Assembly (NCBI GenBank): GCA_030526175.1
Contig: JAUNDJ010000011.1
Location: 1-40,345, forward strand
Direction of reading: 5' to 3'
From: Bacillota bacterium
Lineage (GTDB): Bacteria > Bacillota_I > Bacilli_A > Erysipelotrichales > Erysipelotrichaceae
Length of the DNA: 40,345 nucleotides
Notes under the pieces: generated by a model
Seen by the model: only the letters and a program-made list of their open reading frames with translations
Databases searched by the model: none
Told to the model about the DNA's origin: nothing
Made by a program: the position numbers and the translations under genes
Part shown: positions 1-10,028 of the stretch, piece by piece
Position numbering within the stretch: the stretch's first letter is position 1
How the letters are laid out: each line of letters begins with the position of its first letter

Positions 1-1
1 G

Positions 2-54
2 AGGGATTGTAACCCTAATAACTAGTAAAAACTAATTATTCGTTACAGCCCCTT
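2..54. repeat. Long imperfect stem-loop downstream of the lipoprotein gene
   Basis: The 53 bases fold on themselves. Outer arms GGG(3-5)/CCC(50-52) and TGTAAC(8-13)/GTTACA(42-47) enclose a second stem, 17-26 with 31-40, around an AAAA loop. The inner stem has one C-A mismatch on this strand, which is a G-T wobble on the other strand. It lies directly after the stop codon of the minus-strand gene and so is probably its transcript end. It could also end a plus-strand unit entering from the left. It lacks a clean T-tract on the minus side. Confidence 0.5.
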
Positions 55-56
55 TA

Positions 57-761
57 TTAGTATGTGGATAAGTCAGATGGGAAATTCACTTTTGAAAGAG
101 AATTAATATGATCTAGTTTACCATCAAAAGATATCTGAATTTTTTGTGGCTCCGTATTGAATGCTTGTTTACCAATAAGTTCAAATGTTAGATAAGAAAT
201 ATAACCTTTTTCAATGGTTGCGACAAGGATTGCTGAATCAATTGTAATAGCACCAAACTCATCTAACATAGAAGCGATACTACTAGGTTTAATACTCATA
301 GTATAAGTATTTTCTTCTTTTTTTACAGAATTGAATAAAGCCGCTAATTCCGAATCCGTAAAATCTAAAAACGGGTTACTAAGATTCAATTTCTTTTTTA
401 CATTAACACCGATTTTGTTAGCCATACTTTGACTAGTGTTCCCCAAATAATTTAAGTATGTTTTTCCATCTTTAATATAAAAATGAATAAAATCTTCAAG
501 CTTATTACCATTAGCTTCTAAATCCAAAGTAAGAGCTAATTCCATATTTCCTTTTTGAATCAAAGATAAGTCCAACTGCATATTATTAGAATCTTTTCCT
601 ACTAAGTATGTGACACCTCCAGAAAAATGTCCTGAATCAAGTTCTAATGTTTTATCAAAAGCATTGAAGAATTCCATAACATCTTCTTTATTATTTTTTT
701 TACAGGCACAAAGCGAAAATCCTATACAAATACTTAATAATAATGTTACTATTTTTTTCAT
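57..761 (-). CDS. Predicted lipoprotein, unknown function
   Basis: A 234-residue exported lipoprotein. The start chosen is the ATG at 761, because GGAGG lies 6 bases upstream of it; an ATG 12 bases further upstream overlaps that Shine-Dalgarno. Residues 1-20 form a short lipoprotein signal: MKK, a hydrophobic run, and lipobox Leu17-Cys18-Ala19-Cys20, so Cys20 should be lipidated after cleavage. The remainder is a soluble domain rich in Lys, Asn and Ser with alternating hydrophobic strands, somewhat like the LppX/LolA-like beta-rich lipoproteins of Gram-positive bacteria, but I cannot assign a family. It is transcribed divergently from the DUF3783-type gene, from a strong promoter at 788-816. 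Function unknown. Confidence 0.8.
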   Translation of the reverse strand: MKKIVTLLLSICIGFSLCACKKNNKEDVMEFFNAFDKTLELDSGHFSGGVTYLVGKDSNNMQLDLSLIQKGNMELALTLDLEANGNKLEDFIHFYIKDGKTYLNYLGNTSQSMANKIGVNVKKKLNLSNPFLDFTDSELAALFNSVKKEENTYTMSIKPSSIASMLDEFGAITIDSAILVATIEKGYISYLTFELIGKQAFNTEPQKIQISFDGKLDHINSLSKVNFPSDLSTY

Positions 762-787
762 ACAAACCTCCATATTCGGATAGGTTC

Positions 788-816
788 ATTGTATTAGATT
801 ATAAGGAGAGTGTCAA
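788..816 (-). promoter_or_regulatory. Sigma-A promoter of the lipoprotein gene
   Basis: On the minus strand a consensus -35 TTGACA (811-816) and -10 TACAAT (788-793) are separated by 17 bases. Transcription would start about 20 bases before the lipoprotein ATG. The -35 box lies between the Shine-Dalgarno and ATG of the divergent gene at 818. Confidence 0.75.
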
Positions 817-817
817 A

Positions 818-1300
818 ATGATAGTCGTGTATTTAGGAAGAGAGTCATCTAGAATTATAAAAATAATAGATAATTTAAAGATTTCTTATAAAAGAATCGG
901 TGACGACGATTTAGAAAAAAGCTTAGGATCCTGCTTTGAAAAACAAGAAAGTATGAAAGGAAGAAAGAAGTTCGCATATATTTGTGCACAAAGTCAAGAA
1001 GAAGCCTTTTGTATCATGCGATCATTTAAAGAAAAAGGATATACAAAAGTACGAATTTCTATTTTGACAGAAACAAATGCGAATTGGAAAGTACAAGAAT
1101 GGATGGAAGAGCTTGATGAAGAGTATCAGTATTTTACATTACGAGGTGCGCTACAAAAAGAATTGGAAAAAGTCGTATTTGGAAACGTTACTTTTGAGCA
1201 ATTAACAACGTATATGAAAGCAAGAGAAATCTTTATGAATAACGAATCGACAAGTGAAGATTATAAAAGGATATTAGAAGAAATTAAGAATATGAAATGA
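818..1300 (+). CDS. DUF3783-type protein
   Basis: A 160-residue soluble protein. The ATG at 818 is chosen because AAGGAGAG precedes it by 8 bases; the reading frame is open further upstream but that part would overlap the divergent lipoprotein gene. The protein has a strand-helix pattern (MIVVYLG at the start, then a charged middle) and a central segment around residues 65-110 (KFAYICA, then SILTETNANWKV) that resembles DUF3783 proteins of Firmicutes, whose role is unknown. No signal peptide or membrane segment. It sits just upstream of rpoB, but a weak terminator and a separate rpoB promoter follow it, so it is probably transcribed separately. The family assignment is from memory of the pattern and is moderate. 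Confidence 0.6.
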   Translation: MIVVYLGRESSRIIKIIDNLKISYKRIGDDDLEKSLGSCFEKQESMKGRKKFAYICAQSQEEAFCIMRSFKEKGYTKVRISILTETNANWKVQEWMEELDEEYQYFTLRGALQKELEKVVFGNVTFEQLTTYMKAREIFMNNESTSEDYKRILEEIKNMK

Positions 1301-1305
1301 AAATG

Positions 1306-1334
1306 CAGCGGAAAATTAATTTCGCTCTTTTTTT
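1306..1334 (+). terminator. Weak terminator before rpoB
   Basis: The arms AGCGGAAAATT and AATTTCGCT pair with two bulged bases and are followed by CTTTTTTT. The stem is imperfect, so some read-through into rpoB is possible. Confidence 0.45.
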
Positions 1335-1343
1335 ATGAAGTAA

Positions 1344-1375
1344 TTGACAAAATGCATGTCTATTGGTAGTATAAT
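1344..1375 (+). promoter_or_regulatory. rpoBC promoter
   Basis: A consensus TTGACA at 1344-1349 is followed by TAGTAT (1367-1372, 17-base spacer) overlapping a perfect TATAAT (1370-1375, 20-base spacer). Either register leaves a leader of about 75 bases before the rpoB ATG. That leader contains a small GGGG...CCC hairpin but no recognisable riboswitch. Confidence 0.65.
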
Positions 1376-1454
1376 AAATTGCATAATAGTCTATAGGGGA
1401 AAGTGCGCCCAATGGCTATTTTTAAGCAAAAAAATAAGGGAAAGGAAAGTATAC

Positions 1455-4400
1455 ATGGAAAGCAAAACATATAGAATCGTACCGTGTGGAAATAAATCAA
1501 CACGTAGAGATTATTCAAAAGTAAGTGGACACCTAGAATTACCAAATCTAGTTGAAATCCAAACAGATTCCTTTAAATGGTTCCAAAAACAAGGTATTCA
1601 AGAAGTATTTAACGAAATCTATCCAATTGAAAACTATGGAAAAGATATTCGCTTAAAATTTATTTCTTATCACTTTGATAAACCAAAATACAATGCGGAA
1701 GAATCAATGTTTAGAGAATGTAACTATGCAGCACCTCTTTACGCACAAATGGAATTAGAAGTGGACGATCCAGTTACTGGAGAAATCACAACAAAACAAG
1801 ATGAAGTTTATTTGGGTGATTTCCCATTAATGACAGAAACAGGAACATTCATTATTAATGGTGCTGAACGTGTTATTGTATCACAAATCGTACGTTCACC
1901 AGGAGCATACTTTGCAGATGCTTATGATGAAAAATCAGGAAAACAAAATTATACATGTGAATTAATTCCTAGTCGTGGTACTTGGTTAGAGTTCATGACT
2001 GAACAAAAGAAAACATCAAATAGTCGTTTAATTAACGTTTCAATCGACCGTCGTCGTAAAATCTTATTCTCAATTTTATTTAAGGCAATTGGTATGTCTT
2101 TAGACTTAGAAGTTGGGGAAGATACACAAGACACTACAAATATGGAAATCTTCTTAAAAGCAATGGGTCGTCAATGGACAGACGTTCCAACAGATGAAGA
2201 AGAACACGAATACATGAATATGTATTTACTATTGTATACTGCTTTCTTTGGTAAATATGAAGAAATTGAAAATACTTTATTAATGGATAAAGTAAAAACA
2301 ACTCAAGAGGCTTTATTAAGTTTCTATGAAAACCAACGTAGTGATGAAATTCCTACATTAGACGGATCTATTTCGTTAATGCAAGCGAAATTCTTCGATC
2401 ACCGTCGTTATGACTTAACAAAAGCTGGACGTTATAAATTACGTAAAAAATTAAATTCATTCTCAAGAATGGAAGGTACGACTTTAGCACACGATATCGT
2501 TGATGTAAACGGTGATGTTGTATTAGAAAAAGGAACTTTCGTTCGCCGTGATGAAAGAAATATTTTAAGAGATGCTTTAGCAAAAGGTACATATTGTACA
2601 GCATATCCATTCCGCTCAGAATTCCACGAAGAAGACTATGTAACTGTAACAGTAGCTGATACTTCTTTAGTAGGACGTGTTCTTGCTGCAGATGTAAATA
2701 CAGACGATTACTATTTAGAAAAAGGAACTGTATTAACTGCACAAGATATTGAAGTATTAAAAGGAAAAGTTGAAAAAATTCAAATTTTCGGTGGATTAAT
2801 TGCCCAACCAATCGTATTAAATGCAGACAACAGCGATGCTGTATTAAATTATGGACAACGTCTATATGCATTAGCTCGTTTAACAAATGCACAAGGACAA
2901 GATATCGTTGACGAAGAAATGGATAAATTAGTGGATGTATACACAATTGGTGTAACACCTGACAAACTATCCGCAGAAGAATGTTTCGGGTTAAAACAAC
3001 GTGCCTTAAGTGAAGAAATCACTGCATGGATCTTAGGGGCATGTCAACAAGAAGTATTTGTTGAAGACGAAAAAGGAAACACAGTTAAAATTTGTGGTAA
3101 CGATCCATTAGCAACAAAACACACTATCACTATTTCTGATATGTACGCATTCTTCTCATATAGTTTAAACATTATGGAAGGAATCGGAAAAACAGACGAC
3201 ATTGACATGTTAGGAAACCGTCGTATTCGTTCTGTTGGTGAATTAATTCAAAATCAATTCCGTATCGGTTTATCACGTATGGAACGTGTTGTAAAAGAAC
3301 GTATGTCAATTCAAGATAAAGCAGAAGCTTCACCACGTAAATTGACAAACATTCGTCCATTAACTGCTGCTATTAAAGAATTCTTCTCAAGTAGCCAGTT
3401 ATCACAATTCATGGACCAACAAAACCCTCTTGCAGAATTAACAAACAAACGTCGTATTTCTGCATTAGGACCTGGAGGTTTAAGCCGTGACCGTGCTGGT
3501 TTCGAAGTGCGTGACGTACACTCATCTTCATATGGTCGTATTTGTCCAATCGAAACACCAGAAGGACCAAACATCGGTTTGATCTCAAACTTAACAACAT
3601 ATGCAAAAATTAATGAATATGGATTTATTCAAACTCCATATCGTATCGTAAATCCTGATGGAACAGTAAGCGAAGAAGCACGTTACTTAAGTGCTGATGA
3701 AGAAGCCGATTATGTAATTGCGCAAGCCAACGAAGTTGTTGATGGACGATTAATTAATGAAAACGTTATTTCACGTAAAGGTGGAGAAACAATCATCGCA
3801 AAACGTGAAGAAGTTGAATTAGCCGACGTCAGTCCAAAACAAATCGTATCGGTTGCCACAGCTTGTGTCCCATTCCTAGAAAACGACGATGCTTCACGTG
3901 CCTTAATGGGTGCCAACATGCAACGTCAAGCAGTACCTCTAATCAATCCACATTCACCATTTGTAGGAACAGGTATTGAACACAAAATCGCAAAAGACTC
4001 TGGAGTCGGAATTGTATCAAAAACAAACGGAACTGTTACTTATGTAGACAGCTTACGTATCGTAGTAACAAGCGATGATGGATCATCAAAAACTTACACA
4101 TTACGTAAATTTGACCGTTCAAATGCAAGTACATGCATTAACCAACACCCAATTGTAGATGTTGGAGAAAAAGTAAAAGTTGGAGACATCTTAGCCGATG
4201 GTCCAAGTATGGAAAACGGGGAATTGGCATTAGGACAAAACGTAACTATCGCGTACATGACATGGTACGGATATAACTACGAAGATGCCATCATCATGTC
4301 TGAACGTATGGTTAGTGATGACGTTTATACATCAATTCACGTTGAAGTATATGATATCGAATGCCGTGAAACTAAGTTAGGACCAGAAGAAATCACTCGT

Positions 4401-5558
4401 GATATTCCTAACGTAGGAGAAGCTGCAACTCGTAAATTAGACGAACGCGGAATCATTATGATCGGTTCAGAAGTAAAAGAAGGAGATATCTTAGTTGGTA
4501 AAGTAAGTCCTAAAGGACAAAGCGAAGTTTCTCCAGAAGAAAAATTATTATTAGCAATCTTTGGTGAAAAATCACGTGAAGTACGTGACAACTCATTAAA
4601 AGTACCACATGGTGGGGAAGGAATCGTACAATCTGTTCGTGTATTCGAAAGAGGAGATGGTTCTGATTTAGCACCAGGTGTTAACAAACGTGTAAAAGTA
4701 TATATCGTTCAAAAACGTAAAATCTCTGAAGGGGATAAAATGTCTGGACGACACGGAAATAAAGGGGTTATCTCAAAAATTCTTCCTATCGAAGATATGC
4801 CATTTATGGCAGATGGTACTCCAGTAGATATCTTGTTAAACCCATTCGGGGTACCTTCACGTATGAACATCGGACAAATCTTAGAAATCCACTTAGGATA
4901 TGCAGCTAAGAAATTAGGAGTTAAATTCTCAACTTCAGTATTTGATGGATTATCAAACGAAGACTTAACAGCAGTAATGCAAGAAGCTGCCATGACTCGT
5001 GATGGAAAACAAGTCCTATACGATGGACAAACAGGTAAACCATTCGACGAACGTATCAGTGTTGGGGTAATGTACATGATCAAATTAGCCCACATGGTTG
5101 ACGACAAATTACACGCCCGTGCAACAGGACCTTACTCATTAGTTACTCAACAACCTTTAGGAGGTAAGGCTCAAAACGGTGGACAACGTTTCGGGGAAAT
5201 GGAAGTTTGGGCATTAGAAGCATATGGTGCGGCTCACACATTACAAGAAATCTTAACTTATAAATCCGATGATATCCAAGGTCGTATTAAAACATACGAA
5301 GCAATCATCAAAGGATTGGATTTACCAGAACCAGGAATTCCAGAATCATTCCGAGTTATGGTACACGAATTACAAGGATTAGCAATCGATGTTCGTTTAT
5401 TAGACGAAAACGACAACGAAGTAAATATTACATTAGATGACGATGAAGGTGCTGTAGCTCCACCAGAAGCATTAGTACAACAACCATCGGCATCTGAAGA
5501 AGTATTAGTAGACGATACAGATGAATTAAGCATCGTTACAGAAGAGGAGGTTATGTAG
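1455..5558 (+). CDS. rpoB: RNA polymerase beta subunit
   Basis: RpoB, the beta subunit of the core RNA polymerase, forms half of the active-site cleft and the rifampicin pocket. The ATG at 1455, preceded by AAAGGAAAG, gives 1367 residues beginning [18 protein letters not shown]. This is about 170 more than Bacillus RpoB. The extra length lies between roughly residues 340 and 555, before the [10 protein letters not shown] segment, and includes two similar LEKGT-containing units. The rifampicin cluster is recognisable ([20 protein letters not shown]), followed by [20 protein letters not shown] and the [15 protein letters not shown] motif. Asn664, codon 3444-3446, takes the place of E. coli His526. 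The active-site region around [13 protein letters not shown] is intact. rpoC follows after 3 bases, with its Shine-Dalgarno inside the rpoB end. Confidence 0.98.
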   Translation: MESKTYRIVPCGNKSTRRDYSKVSGHLELPNLVEIQTDSFKWFQKQGIQEVFNEIYPIENYGKDIRLKFISYHFDKPKYNAEESMFRECNYAAPLYAQMELEVDDPVTGEITTKQDEVYLGDFPLMTETGTFIINGAERVIVSQIVRSPGAYFADAYDEKSGKQNYTCELIPSRGTWLEFMTEQKKTSNSRLINVSIDRRRKILFSILFKAIGMSLDLEVGEDTQDTTNMEIFLKAMGRQWTDVPTDEEEHEYMNMYLLLYTAFFGKYEEIENTLLMDKVKTTQEALLSFYENQRSDEIPTLDGSISLMQAKFFDHRRYDLTKAGRYKLRKKLNSFSRMEGTTLAHDIVDVNGDVVLEKGTFVRRDERNILRDALAKGTYCTAYPFRSEFHEEDYVTVTVADTSLVGRVLAADVNTDDYYLEKGTVLTAQDIEVLKGKVEKIQIFGGLIAQPIVLNADNSDAVLNYGQRLYALARLTNAQGQDIVDEEMDKLVDVYTIGVTPDKLSAEECFGLKQRALSEEITAWILGACQQEVFVEDEKGNTVKICGNDPLATKHTITISDMYAFFSYSLNIMEGIGKTDDIDMLGNRRIRSVGELIQNQFRIGLSRMERVVKERMSIQDKAEASPRKLTNIRPLTAAIKEFFSSSQLSQFMDQQNPLAELTNKRRISALGPGGLSRDRAGFEVRDVHSSSYGRICPIETPEGPNIGLISNLTTYAKINEYGFIQTPYRIVNPDGTVSEEARYLSADEEADYVIAQANEVVDGRLINENVISRKGGETIIAKREEVELADVSPKQIVSVATACVPFLENDDASRALMGANMQRQAVPLINPHSPFVGTGIEHKIAKDSGVGIVSKTNGTVTYVDSLRIVVTSDDGSSKTYTLRKFDRSNASTCINQHPIVDVGEKVKVGDILADGPSMENGELALGQNVTIAYMTWYGYNYEDAIIMSERMVSDDVYTSIHVEVYDIECRETKLGPEEITRDIPNVGEAATRKLDERGIIMIGSEVKEGDILVGKVSPKGQSEVSPEEKLLLAIFGEKSREVRDNSLKVPHGGEGIVQSVRVFERGDGSDLAPGVNKRVKVYIVQKRKISEGDKMSGRHGNKGVISKILPIEDMPFMADGTPVDILLNPFGVPSRMNIGQILEIHLGYAAKKLGVKFSTSVFDGLSNEDLTAVMQEAAMTRDGKQVLYDGQTGKPFDERISVGVMYMIKLAHMVDDKLHARATGPYSLVTQQPLGGKAQNGGQRFGEMEVWALEAYGAAHTLQEILTYKSDDIQGRIKTYEAIIKGLDLPEPGIPESFRVMVHELQGLAIDVRLLDENDNEVNITLDDDEGAVAPPEALVQQPSASEEVLVDDTDELSIVTEEEVM

Positions 5559-5561
5559 CAT

Positions 5562-8500
5562 ATGAGTATTAATAATTTTTCCTCAATTCAAGTTCGTTTA
5601 GCTTCCCCAGAAAAAATCAAAGAATGGTCTCGTGGAGAAGTTACAAAACCTGAAACTATCAATTACCGTTCACAAAAAGCCGAAAAAGATGGGCTTTTCT
5701 GTGAACGCATCTTCGGTCCAACAAAAGACTGGGAATGTTCTTGTGGAAAATATAAAAAAGTTCGCTTTAAAGGATTATTCTGCGACCGTTGTGGTGTAGA
5801 AATCACAAAAGCAAGCGTAAGACGTGAACGCATGGGGCACATTGAATTAGCTGCTCCAGTAGCACACATTTGGTACTTACGTGGTATTCCTAGCCGTATG
5901 GCATTATTATTAGACATCACACCAAAACAACTAGAAGAAGTAGTATACTTCGTAAGTTATGTTGTTACAGATCCAAAAGATTCAGATTTAACTTATAAAC
6001 AAGTACTTTCTGAACGTGAATATCGTGAAAACGTGATTGTTTACGGAGCTGGAGGATTTGAAGCAAAAACAGGTGCTGAAGCTATTCAAAAATTGTTAAA
6101 AGATGTAGATTTGGAAGAAGAATTCCGTAATGTACAAGAACAATTAGAAAAAGCACAAGGGGAAAAACGTAAAAAATTAATTAAACGTTTAGATACAATT
6201 AACGCTTTCCGTCAAAGCGATAATAAACCAGAATGGATGATTCTGACTAACATTCCGGTTATTCCACCTGATCTTAGACCAATGTTACAATTGGATGGTG
6301 GACGTTTCGCAACAAGTGATTTAAATGACTTATATCGTCGTGTAATCACTCGTAACAATCGTCTTCAAAAATTATTAGAATTAGGAACACCAAACATTAT
6401 CGTACAAAACGAAAAACGTATGTTACAAGAAGCTGTCGATGCATTAATCGACAACGGACGTCGTTCTAAACCAATCACAGGAGCTGGAGGACGTGCATTA
6501 AAATCACTTTCTCACTCATTAAAAGGTAAACAAGGACGTTTCCGTCAAAACTTATTAGGAAAACGTGTTGACTTCTCTGGACGTTCCGTAATCGCGGTAG
6601 GACCAGATCTAAAAATGTACCAAATGGGTATTCCACGTGAAATGGCAGTGAATCTATTCAAACCATTTATCATTAACCAAATCGTAAATGAAGGATTAGC
6701 TTCAAACCACAAAACTGCTGAAAAATTAATCGAACGCCGTGATTCAAGAATCTGGGATGTCGTTGAAAAAGTAATTGACGGATATCCAGTATTAATGAAC
6801 CGTGCACCTACTCTTCACCGTTTAGGTATCCAAGCGTTCTTACCAAAATTAGTTGAAGGACGTGCAATGCGTCTTCACCCACTTGTTTGTACAGCATTCA
6901 ACGCCGACTTCGACGGTGACCAAATGGCCATCCACGTACCTCTTTCAGAAGAAGCATGTGCCGAAGCGTTAGTAATGATGTTAGGATCTCACAACATCCT
7001 TGGTCCAAAAGATGGTAAACCTATCGTTACACCTGGACAAGACATGGTTATGGGGAACTTCTATTTAACAATGGAAGAAACAAAACAAGAATTATTAGAC
7101 GAAGCAGCTCGTTATATGGAAGTAAACTGTCCAAAAGAAGCTGCACAATGGACAACTTTCGCTAACAACGAAGGACACGTTTATGCGAATGAAGATGAAA
7201 TCTTAATGGCATACCAAACAGGACAAATCCACTTACACTCACGTATTGCGGTACCTGTATCTGGTTTATCAAAAACTTCTTTCACAGAAGAACACGCAAA
7301 CGATTACTTAGTAACAACACCAGGAAAAATTATCTTCAATGGAATGTTCCCAAGTGATTTCCCATATTTAAATGAAGTTTCAAAAGAAAACTTTGTTACT
7401 ACACCAGATAAATATTTTGTTTCACCAAAACAAGATATTAAAGCATTTATTGATGCAATGCCAATTGGTGGAGAAGTTAAGAAAAAAGACTTAGGAAAAG
7501 TAATCGCTGAAGTATTTAAACGTTACAATGTTGACGATACAGCAGAAATTCTTGACCAAATCAAATCATTAGGATTTAGATATTCAACAGTTGCCGGAAT
7601 TACAGTTTCCTTAGATGACATCAACGTAGCACCAAACAAAGAAAAACACGTTGAAGAAGGTAAAGCTCTTGCCAACAAGTTAAAGAAATACCAAAAGAAA
7701 GGTATGTTAACTATGGAAGAATGGGAACGTCACCTTGGATCATTATGGGACCGTAAAAAAGACGACATCGCTGATGAATTACTTGCAAGCTTACCACGTA
7801 AAAACCCTATCAACATGATGGCCGTTTCTGGAGCTCGTGGTAATAAATCAAACTTTACTCAGTTAGCTGGTATGCGTGGTTTAATGGCAAAACCTGGTCA
7901 CGCTAAATCAGGAGCTGGAGAATTCGTATCAAGTATCATCGAGGTACCTATCTATTCATGTTTCCGTGAAGGATTAAACGTATCCGAATTCTTTATCTCA
8001 ACACACGGGGTACGTAAAGGGTTAACCGATACTGCCTTAAAAACTGCCGAATCTGGTTACTTAACTCGTCGTTTAGTAGACGTTGCTCAAGGGGTAATTA
8101 TTAAAGAAGACGATTGTGGTACAGATAAAGGATATTGGATTGAAGCATTAGTCGATCGTAAACGTAATTCAGAAATTGAATCGTTACAAGATCGTATTGT
8201 TGGACGTTTCTCAAAACAAGATGTAATCGATCCAAATACTGGAGAAGTAATTATCGCTAGCGATGAATTCATTACAGATGAATTGGCAAAGAAAATTGCC
8301 GATGCAGGTGTAAAAGGAATGTATATTCGTTCGGTATTTACATGTAAATCATCGACTGGTGTCTGTGTAAAATGTTATGGACGCAACATGGCAACTGGAA
8401 AAGTTGTTGAAGTTGGGGAATCAGTCGGAGTTATGGCTGCTCAATCTATCGGGGAACCAGGTACACAGTTAACAATGCGTACATTCCACACTGGTGGGGT

Positions 8501-9422
8501 TGCCGGTGGTGGTTCTGAAGACATCACACAAGGTCTTCCTCGTGTAGAAGAACTTTTCGAAGCACGTTGTCCAAAAGGGGTAGCGGTAATTGCACAAATC
8601 ACTGGGGAAATCACTTCTATTGAACGTATTGAAGGATCTCTTCGTCAAGAAGTTATCATCACAAGTCAAAAAGAAAGTGTTCCACACAAAATTAATGCCA
8701 ACCAAGCATTACGTCCATGGGTACAAGTTGGTGCTGAAATCACAGCTGGTACAGCATTAACAGAAGGTCCATTGGATCCAAAAGAATTATTACAAGTAGC
8801 TGGTGTACGTGAAGTACAAGATTATATCTTAAAAGAAGTTAAGAAAGTATACCAAAGCCAAGGTATCGAGATTTCTGACAAACACTTGGAAGTTATGATC
8901 AAACAAATGATGAAAAAAGTCATCGTTACAGACAGTGGAGATACAGACTTAAATGTTGGGGTTCAACTTTCAATCAACAACATCACAAAAATCAACCGTG
9001 ATGCATTATTAACAGGAAAACAACCAGCAACATTCAAACCAATCTTATTAGGTATTTCGAAATCATCTGTAGAAACAGATTCATTCTTATCCGCTGCATC
9101 GTTCCAAGAAACTACAAAAGTTTTAACAGATGCAACAATCAAAGGTAAGAAAGACTACTTAGTAGGTATGAAAGAAAACGTAATCATCGGTAAGATGATT
9201 CCTGCTGGAACAGGATGTCAAGGATATCGTCCACAAAACGAAGTTGTTGCACAAAAAGCGAAAGAATTACGTGAAAAACGTGCATTAAGACGTGCTAAAG
9301 CAAATCAAGATGAAGAATTCAATCGTATTGCAGCTACAAAAGCTGAAGTAGAAGATACTTTCGAAACAGACATTATGGCTGCTGACAGCTTTGATTCCAT
9401 TGTAGAAACTAGCGAAGAATAA
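5562..9422 (+). CDS. rpoC: RNA polymerase beta' subunit
   Basis: RpoC, the beta' subunit carrying the catalytic magnesium site; 1286 residues, somewhat longer than in Bacillus. The N-terminal zinc ribbon has Cys59, Cys61, Cys74 and Cys77. The absolutely conserved NADFDGDQM motif is at about residues 447-455, with Asp449, Asp451 and Asp453 as metal ligands. The second zinc site uses a Cys near residue 851 and three more in the [13 protein letters not shown] segment near 928-938. The trigger-loop region ([20 protein letters not shown]) is intact. The ATG at 5562 follows GAGGAGG at the end of rpoB, so the two subunits are probably translationally coupled. A strong terminator follows. Confidence 0.98.
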   Translation: MSINNFSSIQVRLASPEKIKEWSRGEVTKPETINYRSQKAEKDGLFCERIFGPTKDWECSCGKYKKVRFKGLFCDRCGVEITKASVRRERMGHIELAAPVAHIWYLRGIPSRMALLLDITPKQLEEVVYFVSYVVTDPKDSDLTYKQVLSEREYRENVIVYGAGGFEAKTGAEAIQKLLKDVDLEEEFRNVQEQLEKAQGEKRKKLIKRLDTINAFRQSDNKPEWMILTNIPVIPPDLRPMLQLDGGRFATSDLNDLYRRVITRNNRLQKLLELGTPNIIVQNEKRMLQEAVDALIDNGRRSKPITGAGGRALKSLSHSLKGKQGRFRQNLLGKRVDFSGRSVIAVGPDLKMYQMGIPREMAVNLFKPFIINQIVNEGLASNHKTAEKLIERRDSRIWDVVEKVIDGYPVLMNRAPTLHRLGIQAFLPKLVEGRAMRLHPLVCTAFNADFDGDQMAIHVPLSEEACAEALVMMLGSHNILGPKDGKPIVTPGQDMVMGNFYLTMEETKQELLDEAARYMEVNCPKEAAQWTTFANNEGHVYANEDEILMAYQTGQIHLHSRIAVPVSGLSKTSFTEEHANDYLVTTPGKIIFNGMFPSDFPYLNEVSKENFVTTPDKYFVSPKQDIKAFIDAMPIGGEVKKKDLGKVIAEVFKRYNVDDTAEILDQIKSLGFRYSTVAGITVSLDDINVAPNKEKHVEEGKALANKLKKYQKKGMLTMEEWERHLGSLWDRKKDDIADELLASLPRKNPINMMAVSGARGNKSNFTQLAGMRGLMAKPGHAKSGAGEFVSSIIEVPIYSCFREGLNVSEFFISTHGVRKGLTDTALKTAESGYLTRRLVDVAQGVIIKEDDCGTDKGYWIEALVDRKRNSEIESLQDRIVGRFSKQDVIDPNTGEVIIASDEFITDELAKKIADAGVKGMYIRSVFTCKSSTGVCVKCYGRNMATGKVVEVGESVGVMAAQSIGEPGTQLTMRTFHTGGVAGGGSEDITQGLPRVEELFEARCPKGVAVIAQITGEITSIERIEGSLRQEVIITSQKESVPHKINANQALRPWVQVGAEITAGTALTEGPLDPKELLQVAGVREVQDYILKEVKKVYQSQGIEISDKHLEVMIKQMMKKVIVTDSGDTDLNVGVQLSINNITKINRDALLTGKQPATFKPILLGISKSSVETDSFLSAASFQETTKVLTDATIKGKKDYLVGMKENVIIGKMIPAGTGCQGYRPQNEVVAQKAKELREKRALRRAKANQDEEFNRIAATKAEVEDTFETDIMAADSFDSIVETSEE

Positions 9423-9428
9423 AAATTT

Positions 9429-9464
9429 AAAGGTCATTGAGCAATCAATGACCTTTTATTTTTC
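9429..9464 (+). terminator. rpoBC intrinsic terminator
   Basis: A perfect 11-base stem AAGGTCATTGA / TCAATGACCTT with a GCAA loop, followed by TTATTTTT. It ends the rpoBC unit 8 bases after the stop codon. Confidence 0.9.
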
Positions 9465-9490
9465 CACAAAAGAAATATAATGTATTCTTC

Positions 9491-9520
9491 TTGACCAAAA
9501 TAGAAGGGAATAGGTAAAAT
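9491..9520 (+). promoter_or_regulatory. Promoter of the nickel-pincer cofactor operon
   Basis: TTGACC (9491-9496) and TAAAAT (9515-9520), separated by 18 bases. Transcription would start about 13 bases before the AAGGAGG and ATG of the DUF3842 gene. The leader is too short for a nickel/cobalt or cobalamin riboswitch, and I see no clear dyad for a NikR-type repressor. Confidence 0.6.
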
Positions 9521-9539
9521 TCATAAGGAGGATTTATTT

Positions 9540-9962
9540 ATGACGATTTCGAAGAAACCAGTGATTTTGGTCGTAGATGGCCAAGGTGGGAAAATAGGAA
9601 AAGAATTATGTTCCCAATTGATAGAAAGATTTCCTGAAACTGAAGTTTGGGCAATTGGAACAAATTCAATGGCTACTTCATTCATGTTAAAGGCTAAACC
9701 ACATCAAGCTGCAACTGGAGAAAATCCTGTTGTTGTGGCAAGTCGAGAAGCAGATATTATTTGTGGACCAATAGGTATTTGTATAGCCGATAGTATGCTA
9801 GGAGAAGTTACCCCAACAATGGCATTGGCAATCTCTCAAAGTCGGGCAAAAAAAATATTAATCCCATTCAACAAATGCAGTGCAGTAGTAGCTGGTGTAA
9901 AAGAAAGTACGATTTCTGAATTAGTCGAAGATGCATTGCGAATCGTTGAAATGAACTTATAA
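9540..9962 (+). CDS. DUF3842 family protein
   Basis: A 140-residue soluble protein that opens the nickel operon. AAGGAGG precedes the ATG by 8 bases. The N-terminus looks like a small Rossmann-type nucleotide-binding fold: a hydrophobic strand (PVILVVDG) runs into a glycine-rich loop GQGGKIG (residues 14-20), followed by a second strand (VWAIGTN) and a conserved-looking block ADIICGPIGICIADSMLGE. I recognise it as DUF3842, whose biochemical role is not established as far as I know. Sixty-six bases separate it from NikMN with no terminator, and the next six genes are all nickel import or nickel-pincer cofactor genes. A role in nickel or cofactor handling is inferred from that context only. Confidence 0.75.
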   Translation: MTISKKPVILVVDGQGGKIGKELCSQLIERFPETEVWAIGTNSMATSFMLKAKPHQAATGENPVVVASREADIICGPIGICIADSMLGEVTPTMALAISQSRAKKILIPFNKCSAVVAGVKESTISELVEDALRIVEMNL

Positions 9963-10028
9963 TTTTCTGTACTCATGAAGAGTTCAAAGTGGTAATGAAA
10001 ACCAATTTGAAAGAGAGGAAAATCACTT

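Noticed and set aside
1376-1454. A possible riboswitch or attenuator in the rpoB leader
   Set aside because: Only a small GGGG...CCC hairpin and a GGCT...AAGC stem can be drawn, with no T-tract and no known aptamer pattern.
2368-2958. A 196-codon open frame antisense to rpoB
   Set aside because: Its product is a Leu- and His-rich low-complexity reading opposite conserved rpoB codons, and there is no ribosome binding site. It is a shadow of the coding strand.
9423-9539. A nickel/cobalt or cobalamin riboswitch before the nickel operon
   Set aside because: The rpoC terminator takes up much of this gap and the promoter lies only about 20 bases before the start codon, so there is no room for the aptamer.
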